From Morchella semilibera (taxonomy: Eukaryota; Ascomycota; Pezizomycetes; Pezizales; Morchellaceae), in the NCBI GenBank assembly GCA_009192285.1, contig CM018603.1, positions 1,335,304 through 1,399,303 of the forward strand: DNA of 64,000 bases, in the 5' to 3' direction. A program made the position numbers and the translations under genes. Below the pieces are notes generated by a model. It saw only the letters and a program-made list of their open reading frames with translations, made no database searches and was not told where the DNA came from. Of this stretch, positions 24,838-34,959 are shown piece after piece. Within the stretch, counting starts at the first letter, position 1, and each line of letters begins with the position of its first letter.

Positions 24838-26577
24838 TTCTCTTGATGTTCGGGGTGAGGTTGAGACTGAGGTTGAGGTTGGAAAAAGAAGTAGTGGGGG
24901 GTGTGGGGGTTGGTGGGTACGATGTTTTAAAGGAATGTTTTATGGCACTTGTCACCTCAAACGGGCCTAGTATATAGTTAGATACAATTGAATTGTATTA
25001 CATGAGTTTTGAATCTGTTCCATTATAATCTTACATTATGCGAGAGACGAATATTTTTTGCTACACACATGTACATAGGTTATGCTATGCTGGTAGTTTG
25101 AGTAGACTTCGGCAGTTCACTGGTCGAGCAGAGGCCTGTATCTCGAGGGGTAGTATATTATTGAAGTGAGTGTATATATATAACTTGCTGTTGTTTCGAT
25201 TATTTGATCATATATAGATTAAGTACGTACATCATAGTACGTACAGTCATTCGACAACGATGAAGAACTACATGTACATGTATACATAAAGAGGAGTTAC
25301 AGTAGGTAAGAAAGAAAACACTGGGAGAGCCCCCTTTGTCACAACACTCCATCACGGCCTCCAGACACATTTGACTCTACATAGTATCTTCAACTTCCAG
25401 AACCCTAATCACTACAACACTTGCAAAGAGGTGAAAGAAGCGGAGATCATAGACTATGATTATATCTGTAGGAGGGGTTTCCGGCCAGCTCACCTCTCCT
25501 CTGGTGTATGAGGATGATTTTGCATACATGTAGGTGTTCCAAAAGCCACACCATCTAGTCGATCATGTCCTTCCGTCTTCCCGCATCCATAACCGCGCAT
25601 CATTCGATCTGATAGATGGAAGCTCCCCGACCGGGCTCTACACCCGAATTAAGAAAGCGGATTTTGCAAAGAATATATACACTAAACGTATTCCTGAGTT
25701 CGGATATGTTGGCTTTAGTTGAGACTAGATCCCAACGAGCCCCGATTTAAATCCTATATGGATAATTCGGGGGCCGGGGGATATGTATCAAGGTATGTAA
25801 ATTAATTAATGACTCGAGGGCCATTACTGAAGACACTGGTGCAGATTAATTTTTATCTTTCCAGAACACACTAGCTATTGTACAGCTACCAAACAGCGCA
25901 AACGTTACCGACCACTGATAATGGCCTAGCTAGCTTCTCAGAGGTTAGATAGGTCAGCAAAGCCATACATGAGCTCTTCAAGGCATTATACTCAAGATGA
26001 GCGTAAGGAATCTCGAGAGGTTTCACAAAAATCATCGGAGATCACTCGTAGCTACAATCGGCTCATGTTTTATTAAAATTAGAGGTCAATGAGCAGCACC
26101 GCGGTGTAGCTTATGTTTTAATGGACCCTGTTGCCCCGCTATGAAGAATGGGATAGCTAATTATAATTATGTAGGTCTCTTGTTATTTCTTTCCTAGCCG
26201 ATTATCGGAAAAGTCTCGCACCTACATTCCTAGGGAGCCCCCATGAATATGTGAGGGTTGGGTTTTTTTTTCCACTCTTCATATTAGTCTAGCCGCTGTC
26301 ACAAAGATATATTTCCCGGTGCGGTCAATAACCTCAAAGAGGGGCGAGTGATCATTTATGATCCAAAATGTTCCTTTCTGGGGTTTCACTACGTCTACAT
26401 GGCCAGCTGTACCACATTTGTTGCGACAATTATATTAACTCACCTCAGCATGTAGAGGATATATATACTCTTTCACCATATCTCTGTATCGCTACTGAAA
26501 CGTTGGAACTAAACGGTTGCATACCATATATACCGCATCCATGAACGTACAGTCAAGGGAGTTTTTCCGTGAGATGG

Positions 26578-26787
26578 TATCCCTTAAGCTGTATAAAACC
26601 ACCCTATTCCATTGTAGGATAAATGGTCAAATTTGCGACCTGCCCAATATGTGATATCATATCCGCTCTGGGCATTAATTCACAACATATGATCAGCTTC
26701 TCAGCTATTGGTAATAGGAAAGTTGCCAGTTTCAGCAGGGGCACGGACCAGGTCGCGGACTTGACCATTTTATCCTCCTAAGGGATA
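26578..26787. mobile_element. MITE-like element, family I copy 1
   Basis: About 210 bp with ends TATCCCTTAAG and CTAAGGGATA. Long inner arms follow: AGGATAAATGGTCAAATTTG pairs with AGGTCGCGGACTTGACCATT and on. It is related to 54706-54905. Its end sequence is shared with family B. Confidence 0.75.
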
Positions 26788-26912
26788 ACAGAGGGCAAAA
26801 ATTTGTATGGGAGGTCAACTATTTGATAAGGCAGATAACAAGATCTATTACTAACCTTTCTTTTTTCTGGGGGGGGGGGGGGCAGCATTTACTGACAACC
26901 TAATTTATACCA
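26779..26912. mobile_element. Degenerate family-B element with G14 run
   Basis: The interior (GATAAGGCAGATAACAAGAT, CAGCATTTACTGACAACCTAA) aligns with 6920-7056. The left end is lost or merged with the family-I element that abuts it. Where sister copies have GGAGGT it has 14 consecutive G. Confidence 0.65.
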
Positions 26913-26991
26913 AGCATCACAGTAGGAGGGCGCCCATAGCGGTTACGTCACCCGAGCTAGGAGAGGTCAAAAAAGCATCAAAAAAAATGTT

Positions 26992-27087
26992 GAACCGCCG
27001 GAGGATCGAACGTCTTCTCACCCCCGTATGCACTACAATGATCGAGGCTACTGGGAACTCACCACTACCACCTGCGCCAAACGGCTC
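26992..27087 (-). pseudogene. tRNA-like relic
   Basis: Read on the minus strand, GAGCCGT pairs with GCGGTTC as an acceptor stem, GGCGCAGGTGGTAG resembles a D arm and GTTCGATCC a T loop, with about 20 extra nt in the anticodon region. The T stem does not pair properly and the anticodon cannot be fixed, so I call it a decayed tRNA gene. Confidence 0.4.
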
Positions 27088-27588
27088 ATGGAAACGACTG
27101 TATTATTATGAGAATATGGAACGGTGGGCCTAATAATGGGGTTAGACTTTCGGATAGCAGCAGGTTGGGTAACTGCGGTGACTTTGATAGGCTAGCTACA
27201 GGTTTTAAAGTTTGGAATAAGGCTTTGTGCTAGTGTTGTTGTTGATGTTTGACATTTGTATAGTTTGGCGGCCATAGCGTAGTGGATATAAGGTTGTATG
27301 TTGTGATTACTGGGAAAAGGCCTGTGGGGTGGGAAATGTCCGGGCACTTGGGACTACAAGTACATGTACTTACTTATATTATGAATAAAGGCCTGTATAT
27401 ATATAGGATACCAGACCACTTGCCAATTCCTTCAGTGTTGATAATGTTGTAATATGCGTTGCTTCCGCGCGGGCATAAGCTGTACATGAGGTAAAACTCA
27501 CGTCGACCATAGAAAGTTCCTCGGACTATTTTCCGGTACATATATACATATGTGACTATCATATACGGGTATATAAGACATCCCTCTT

Positions 27589-27750
27589 TACCGCATTAAT
27601 TCGTCTCGACGGCCGGTCACACAAGACGTCGAAGTTGCCTTTTCCAGCGGGTATGAGGGGGGCCGGGAGATTGGGGGGTGTATTCAAGACAAATAATTAT
27701 AACTACATGTAGATAGGGGAATTCTAATGTCGAGACGAATTAGTGCGGTA
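27589..27750. mobile_element. MITE-like element, family C copy 2
   Basis: The left arm is identical to that of 6706-6865 for 39 bp. The right arm keeps its outer 20 bp but lacks the next stretch (CTTGTGTGACCGGCCGT), so the termini no longer pair beyond GTCTCGAC-type positions. Confidence 0.85.
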
Positions 27751-28298
27751 CTATATTCAGTCAGCTACATCCAAATGCCGAGTGATACGGGGTGACGACT
27801 GGTCGAAAAAGGGATTCGTCGATCGCGGTGATAGCGAACGGCACTTCCCAGAAGCTACATTCCATTAAGAACATAGTTCCGCATTAGCACGTATAAGAAA
27901 AACTATATTGTCTTTTACAATAGCGGTGGAGCGTACAATACTAGTATAACGTAGCGGGACCAACTACCTACAATACTATATATACCATCGGGAGCTGTGT
28001 CCATGCAGAGACCGTGATACAGCTAGCTGGGCAAAACCTAATCTTAGGAATGTTTTAACTGATAGAGGTCGACGTCGAGCTTTGAACACAGTAATAGATT
28101 AGGGGACGCTTCCTGCTGGGCTCTGGTCTAGCTCAACCGATACTGCTGTGCGTTCCTTTATGCAGGAAAGGTGAATTAATACATGTAGGTACATACCAGC
28201 CAGCGCACAATAAAATATACATCCGCCAATCGGCCCATCTCCTACAATTCATGTCGATCGTGCCAGCCGTCAAAACAGCTCTAGACAATCATCCCACC

Positions 28299-28440
28299 GC
28301 AAAATCTCAGTTCGTTCGGACGTTGCCAAGAGCGGTGTTGGCTGTAAAAGGCTCTGATCTCTTCCTTGAAGGGGTGATATTTTTCAGCTCCTCTGCAAAA
28401 TTGTCCTCTTGGCAACCGTCCGAAAGAACTGAGATTTTGC
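28299..28440. mobile_element. Foldback element, family D
   Basis: 34-bp arms: left GCAAAATCTCAGTTCGTTCG...GCCAAGAG, right CTCTTGGCAACCGTCCGAAA...GATTTTGC. They differ at one base and one indel. The interior is 73 bp. No second copy seen. Confidence 0.78.
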
Positions 28441-29276
28441 GCCATATGTGCAACCCCTAAAGTTGATTCAAAGTTTTATCACGGCTGTGCACGCACCGGA
28501 CGGTTCTCTACTCTAGAATGCGCGGACCGTTGGGCCAGGAGTGGGGGGGGGGGACGTTGTGGAATGTGGTATGATGCGAACATAAGTATATACAACGATA
28601 AGAATGATCAATGGAAAAACAGGGGTGTCAAGATTGTATTGAGAAATACATGTACATACTTGTATATGTGCACTACATGTACATGACTGCTTTTTTCTCG
28701 CTACATTACACATAGTACGTACTGTATTATAGGCATAGGTGATCCGTAAACGGGCCGGTGTGAGGATCTGACATGCATGCAGGTACACTGCCAATATAAT
28801 AAGATGCATTGTATATTTCCACGCGCGCATGTAGTATGGGAAATAATTAAGCCGACTCGGAGTTGCGGGAGTAAATAGTGGGGTAGGGTATAATTACAAT
28901 ATTATAATACTTATTTGATCAACTGAGCAGATCATCGACGATATTGCCGCTCGGAATATCTAGGATATATGGGGGGTTATATAGTATAGTATACGGGTAT
29001 TTGTACAATAATGCTTGTTCGAATGATTAGTCTGCACTATATACATACAATATACATATGTAATCTACATTCCGATTGATAAACGCGACGTGGGGTCGAA
29101 ATTACCATCAAGGATTTCAGGTATGCTACTCTAACCGCAAGTACAATATAATTCTAATTCTAATGCTATCAATTTCTACCTACGATGATGTTGTTGTGTT
29201 GTAACAATTGAATCCGAATTCGGAAGAAGATCACCAGTGCACCCAATTAACTTGCCAATTACACGGCGCCTTGAGC

Positions 29277-29306
29277 TATATTATATTATATTATATTATA
29301 TTATAT
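29277..29306. repeat. TTATA pentanucleotide microsatellite
   Basis: About six consecutive TTATA units. Confidence 0.85.
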
Positions 29307-30124
29307 GTGGTTGGTTGTGTGATAATTGATAGAGAGTATCATAAGCAGAACCCCCCCCCCTATATATTATTACTACATATCTGACATAGTGGTAAGCTAG
29401 TAGATGTTGTATGTCTCGATCATGTCTCATACCACACAAGTTCGCCTTTTATGCCCAAAAAGAATTATCTCCCTTCCCCCACCTCCCCTTGAAGTCAGGT
29501 CTCTGGATCTTTCTCGGCGCAAATCGATCTCAAGTGGCTAGTGGCCATGGGACTTCTTCTTTCCTTCTTCCTCTTACCATTCTCAAGATCCCAGTACTAT
29601 AACCTTATCCCAGGGTTCAAGCGAATACGACACATGCACACCCCACACTAATCCAATCGATGTGGCACAAAAGGGGTATCTTACCCATAGCCTCCCCACC
29701 CCCCCCCCCAACCCTTAACGAAATTATACTATAACTAATTAGCCAACATACATGTAGGTACCAACACTATGATATTTCTACCCCCCAAATGGATGGACAA
29801 ATAACCTCAAGCCTTACCATCCCTGGCTTCTTCTTCTTCCTACCATTGGTCCGTGCTGCAATGGTATGCATGGCGGCATCAACCCATCGTCAGGCGACGG
29901 AGGAGGAAAAACACCAACATGACCAGGGTAGGGGGAAATAGTACCTAGTACATACTCACGGCTAGAGTATGTGGAAAGAGTTGGGGCCCTTAGGACTTTA
30001 AGGTACATCAGTCAGCCCTACGCTTGGGAAGGGTTAGCTCGCTTTCCTCTCACCGGTGGGAATTAAAAGAGACTCCCGAGAAGGGCCTAGGGGGGTGGGA
30101 GGGAGAGATGCGTGTTCAGATGAT

Positions 30125-30130
30125 ATAAAC
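30125..30130 (+). promoter_or_regulatory. TATA-like box and CT-rich leader of the FAD oxidoreductase gene
   Basis: TATAAA lies about 120 bp before the start codon and is followed by a long C/T-rich tract to 30195, an arrangement common in expressed fungal genes. Confidence 0.45.
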
Positions 30131-30248
30131 CTTCCTCTCCTCTGCATCATCTTCTTTTTTCCCTTCCTCCCTTCCTCCCCTCTTTCGTTCGTTTCTGTTC
30201 AGCGCTCATTACACCGCACGCCGTCGAACGATCGATATCGACACAAAG

Positions 30249-31928
30249 ATGAAGGTCTCAAATATTGCTGCTACCCTCCTCTCCGCCCTCGCAATAGTTG
30301 GGGCGGCCAAGAAGGACCCCTCAAACGATGATATTGAGGCCTTCGCAAAAGAGCTTGGTCTTTCCGACTACCAGATCAAGAGGCTTGACGACAAGTACTC
30401 ATGGCTTACAATCGACCTCGCAAATTCCAGCGCACGGGACCAGATCGCCTGCCGTCTCCTCAACATTGTCTATCCCGACTACACCGAAATTAGCAGTGAG
30501 TTGGTGACATACACTTCAAAGATAACCATCAACTGGTCGGTGAGGGCGTGGCTCAAATCTTCCTGCGTGTTCTCACCGACCACCACGGAGATGACAGCTG
30601 TGGGCATGAGGGTGGTCAATTTCTTCGGTAACAATTTCGCGATCCGTAGTGGCGGACACACGCCGGATCCGGAGATGGCTAGTATCGATGATGGGATCCT
30701 GTTTTCGCTCGATAACCTGGACTCTGTCACTCTGGACGAGAAAAACAGTATTGCGAGCATCGGACCGGGAAACAGATGGGGGAGTGTCTACGAGAAGCTT
30801 GCTTCACTTAACTACCTTGTTGTTGGCGGGCGTGTTCCGCCAGTTGGTGCGGGCGGTCTTATTACCGGAGGTATGTATAATTCATATCACTGCTACCCTT
30901 AATATCAATTGAACACTAACGGCGCCTCTACAGGCGGTCTCTCATTCTTCTCTGGGACCCATGGCTTTGCCTGTGACAATGTTCTTAACTACGAGGTCGT
31001 TCTCGGGAATGGGACTATAGTCAATGCCAACGCGAACACGAACTCCGACTTGTGGTGGGCCCTGAAGGGCGGTAGCAATAACTTCGGTCTCGTAACCCGC
31101 TTTGATCTACAAGCCATCCCAAAGAAAGGCGGTATCATCTGGGGCGGAAATCTCTACTTCTTTGCTTCAAAAAGCCAGGATGTCATCAAGGCCCTGACCA
31201 AGTTTCAGGAGGTCGGCCAAGTCGACGACCCCAAGGCCGCAATCATCGCTAACTGGATCCGCGTCCCCGCAACAGCTCTCACCGAGCTCACGGACATTCT
31301 CCGCATCACCGTCTTTCACCAGGACCCAACAAATGACATTCCGGAAAGCCTTCAACCATTCTTCGACTTAGAACCTTACCTCAGCACAGCCATGAACCGC
31401 ACGCTTTTATCCCTTGCCGAGGATACATATGGCCCTGCCGGGGCTGTGCCCCCATCAAGACAACTTTTCAGGACGCTGACGATCGGTGCGAATGAGGAGC
31501 TTCTCAGCTATGCGTATGCAAAGTTCAACACCTCATACTCCATCGATTCCCCGTCGCTTGCATCCGTCGCCGTGCTCACCCACCAGCCAGTCTCAGAAGC
31601 AATGGCGTTGTACGGTAAGAGACCGATGAATGTACCGGAGATAAGCCAGACTTGGTTGATCGTCAACGTCCAGTGGGCGCTGGAAATCAGTGATAAAAAG
31701 ATCCTCAAGATTGCGAAAGATTTCCTGGACGATGTCAAGGCCAAGTCAGTCGAGATGGGACTGAGCCATGACTTCTTGTACCTGAATGATGCGGCGAGGG
31801 ACCAGGAAGTGATGAGAGGGTATGGCACGGATCAAGTGGAGGATATGAAGACAGTGTCGAAGAAGTATGATCCGGAGCAGGTGTTCCAGTACCAGGTAAC
31901 GGGTGGGTTCAAGATTTCCAAGGTATAG
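30249..31928 (+). CDS. Secreted FAD-linked oxidoreductase (FAD_binding_4 / BBE-like)
   Basis: Exons 30249-30870 and 30934-31928 encode 538 residues; the 63-bp intron splits a glycine codon within LITGGGLSFF. A signal peptide of about 20 residues (MKVSNIAATLLSALAIVGAA) indicates secretion. The VAO/PCMH-type FAD domain shows SCVFSPTTTEMTAV, then RSGGH at 133-137, whose His137 is the usual 8-alpha-histidyl FAD attachment site, and VGGRVPPVGAGGLITGGGLS near 192-210. The position that holds the second, cysteinyl, FAD link in bicovalent berberine-bridge-type enzymes is not Cys here, so a single covalent link is expected. The C terminus has YDPEQVFQYQVTGGFK, a typical family ending. Such enzymes oxidise varied alcohols, sugars or secondary metabolites; the substrate is unknown. 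No biosynthetic cluster surrounds it. Confidence 0.94.
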
Positions 31929-32362
31929 TTAATGGTAATGCTGTAATTAGTTTAAAGGTGGGGTTGGGTGGTGATGCATGTGGCTTACAGTGAGCGGGAA
32001 CATAATTAATGGCCGTATGGTCAATGATAATAAAGTGGGATATATCATGTATTAATAGCTACACGGCTTTCTTTGTCCCTAGTCCCCGTAATACTATTAT
32101 TCTGGTGATAAAAGGCAACGGAGCTGATCTTATGCATGAACTATCACTCGCCCGATTTGATCCCTGTAGTATATAAAAACGGGTATTACTCACGTGTTAT
32201 TCCTGGTAGCAACGGGCTCAAAACCTCTCAGGACTTAGTTAACGCGCGAGTATATTATGAAAATAAACCGTGCGCCTAGTATAAGATTCCTGCGTGGATT
32301 ATTCTAGATGAATGAGTAAAGTAGATCTTATTAGCTCTGCTATCGAATAATTAACCTCGCTA

Positions 32363-32579
32363 TATACCCCGTAAAATGCTGACCCCCCAGGAAAAGTAAA
32401 TTTTTGGTGGCATGTGGCTTTACTAACAGATCTTGTTGTCTCTCTTGTTAAATAATAGATCTCCCATATAACAAATTTAGTTCCTCTATTATAGGGGGGT
32501 CAGCATCAACGGACCACGGGATAACAATCTCACCCTCTATTATAGGGAGGCAGCATATATAGACAACAGCCTAAGGATA
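32363..32579. mobile_element. Family-B element with duplicated right end
   Basis: The left end GTAAAATGCTGACCCCCCAG pairs with GGGGGGTCAGCATC near 32503. A second right terminus, TATTATAGGGAGGCAGCATA...CCTAAGGATA, follows at 32539-32579, so a terminal segment is present twice. Confidence 0.7.
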
Positions 32580-32764
32580 GTAAATCCCGCAGTGGCTGGA
32601 TCTCTATTCATCGTTAGATATAGTGCTAGCTGTAGTCCCTGGACAGGCCTGCCCACCTTTTGTTTATACGCCGATATTGTTAGTGACATACTCACGCGTT
32701 AACTAAGTCATCGGATATCGTTGCAACCAAGCGCTTATCAAAAATTCCGTATGGGCCATGCATA

Positions 32765-33117
32765 TATATATGGGCACGAGACATGTACAAGCTGTTATCT
32801 CGAGGCTTTATGCAAGACAAGACGAGACCTGGGGGACCACAAGACTAGACAACAAGACTGCTCAAGGAGGTCTCGACTTTTTTTCCACCATACAATTTGA
32901 TATCACTTGGTGGTGACGTAAGCCTAACAACCCCAAACAAGGGTTAGGGTTTGGTAGCTGACTTCTGACCCGCCCATTCTGGCTTCAAAGTCGCAGGACC
33001 ATGAAGTGTCAAGACTAGGTCCTTGTCCCGAGACATCAGAGATTGGAATGGAAAGGTATAAGGTAAGACCCCTCTAAGCTATAAGTCTTATCTCGTCTTG
33101 TCTCGTGCCCATCACTA
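32765..33117. mobile_element. hAT-like non-autonomous element, family E copy 1
   Basis: The ends GGGCACGAGAC and CTTGTCTCGTGCCCATCACTA are inverted, and the interior shares the order of blocks with 59778-60108 (CCACCATACAATTTGATAT, GGGTTAGGGTTTG, a CACTTGTC/TTGTCCCGAGAC block). It has no ORF. The left terminus is eroded and no target duplication was seen. Confidence 0.75.
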
Positions 33118-33993
33118 ACTAGACCTTAATTCTTCCTGGCCAGCTGGGTGTTCCTGACGTGACCTACTTCCAGGGGTAGAGATGGAGATCAAATATAGGC
33201 TGCCTTGACTCTGCTTTTTATTTCCCGCTGCTACGTACAATTTCACCTTAACCCAACCACATCTAGTTGATTAAGTAACCTAGCTGTGCTCTGCTCGGAC
33301 GGACTGCATGGTATACAATACTGTGGTATCGTGCTCTGAGATAAAGCCAAAGACAAGATTCCTCGGGTGCACTAGTACTGAGTTGGGGCTCGATTTTGTT
33401 GGGTAGAGCCAGGGGTACGGTCAGGCGATGGGGAAACATACATTTTACTTCTAGCTTCTAAAGCTAGCTGGTATTTTACACCGTCATACTCGGAGGGGAT
33501 ACTATATACGATATTGATGTCTGCTCAGCTGAAACCGAAACTTGTCCTCTCAGCATAAGTGACCCCTTGGATAGTAATCCATCGATCTGGGCTGGCAAAG
33601 GTGCAAAGTCTTTGGGTGGGAGAGCTCAAGTTGCAATTGGGAGTACTGGTATTGACGGATAAGGGCTTTTTGACCAATAAGAGGAAATAGACTGGGCTTG
33701 GCTGTTTCTCTTTGGTGGGTTCCGTCAATACGACCCAGTGCCCATCACAAGCTGCAAGCGCGTAGTGCGCATGCGCACAGCTCCCAATATTTCCAAACCA
33801 CTCTTGCACATACACCCACCACATGCAGAACCACATAAAGGGAGAAAACTTCATATCTAGATTTTCTGCTAGAGATGGCATCTTTAGTTTAAGTGTCTAT
33901 ATCAATGGCGCTACTTTGAGATTTCGTGGTTGCTCTTGATCTCCCAATATTCCCCTCCTCACTTAATTAATTCATGATGTAGTGGCATATAGC

Positions 33994-34044
33994 TCTGCCA
34001 TACAAATAACCCTATTGCATTTCCTGGTTCTTCCCCCCCGAGTA
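33994..34044. mobile_element. Half copy of family A
   Basis: CTGCCATACAAATAACCC...GAGTA matches the right arm of 3614-3732; the left arm is missing. Confidence 0.7.
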
Positions 34045-34181
34045 CATGTACCTACATCTCTTTGCGGCCACATACATGGAATCCCTAATCTGATTGGAAC
34101 ACGCTCCCATCGACAAAACAGATTTGCTGGTCTTTATTCGTGTCTGGCAGAGTGTGGTGTGCCTACATACAGGTACTTATG

Positions 34182-34317
34182 TACTCGGGGCAGGTAAAAA
34201 GTACCAGACAATAAAGGTTTTTGTTCACCAATTGGTGCGCGTGCTAGGCGAGAACTATTGCGAGAAAAGCTTGAGACAAAACTTGCATTGTCCGGTACTA
34301 TTTACCTGCCCCGAGTA
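34182..34317. mobile_element. Foldback element, family J, compact copy
   Basis: 136 bp. TACTCGGGGCAGGTAAAAAG...CCAGACAAT at the left pairs with ATTGTCCGGTACTATTTACC...CCGAGTA at the right. Family relatives lie at 4163-4542 and 45541-45660. Confidence 0.85.
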
Positions 34318-34330
34318 TCTATACCTACCC

Positions 34331-34457
34331 TACTCGTAGGTCCATGAAGTTTCCGAACACGACCGCTATTGCATGCCGTACAAAAAGTCAATCTTGGCGG
34401 TTTTTTGTTGGTATGCAATATGAGTCGTGTTCGGAAACGCTATGGAATTGCGAGTTA
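34331..34457. mobile_element. Foldback element, family H copy 1
   Basis: TACTCG..GTTTCCGAACACGACCGCTA at the left pairs with GAGTCGTGTTCGGAAACGC at the right, ending GCGAGTTA. Related copies at 45303-45425 and 52453-52545. Only 13 bp separate it from the preceding family-J element. Confidence 0.82.
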
Positions 34458-34959
34458 TGGGGTCAGCTGAAAAAGAGAGGGGAGAACCATGATATTCTAA
34501 AGGATGCCGTTGCTCTTCTAAGATCGCTTCGAGCCTAGGACTCTCACATATATACGCCCTACAATCATATAGGCTTTACGGAATATCAACAAACTACTAG
34601 CCCTAGATACCGATAGGTATAATATTCCACCTAAAATCTTGTGGCCCCAAAAGCTAACCCCTTCAGCAAACAAAACCGTTCAGGACTTCGGCTCTCTTTG
34701 ATCAGGAGCATTCGAGGACGATTGACCTAGCTATTGTGGAGGAAAGCGGGGGAGAGGAGCATAGGGAGAACTTTAACAATAAAACTCTGCACAGGAGTCC
34801 ATATCACACTATGGAGCAAGGTAAATCCTTAGAGTCATATTGCTTTAACCATTTTCTGACAATACCGCAGCGAGATATATTTATCCGCCCGGGCTAAGTG
34901 ATTCAATTCGGGCAGTCAACTACTCGCGTCGAACTTCCACGATCCGCATTAGTTCAAGA

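Larger units (their letters stand above)
24838..30248. other. Long gene-poor spacer with many foldback elements
   Basis: 5.4 kb without a supported protein gene. It holds elements at 26578-26787, 26779-26912, 27589-27750 and 28299-28440, a tRNA-like relic at 26992-27087 and a TTATA microsatellite at 29277-29306. The last 200 bp before the FAD gene are C/T-rich. Confidence 0.6.
31929..34959. other. Spacer dense in foldback elements
   Basis: No gene supported. Family B (32363-32579), the hAT-like element (32765-33117) and a three-element cluster (33994-34457) take up about a third of it. The minus-strand ORF 33525-33881 has no recognisable domain. Confidence 0.6.
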
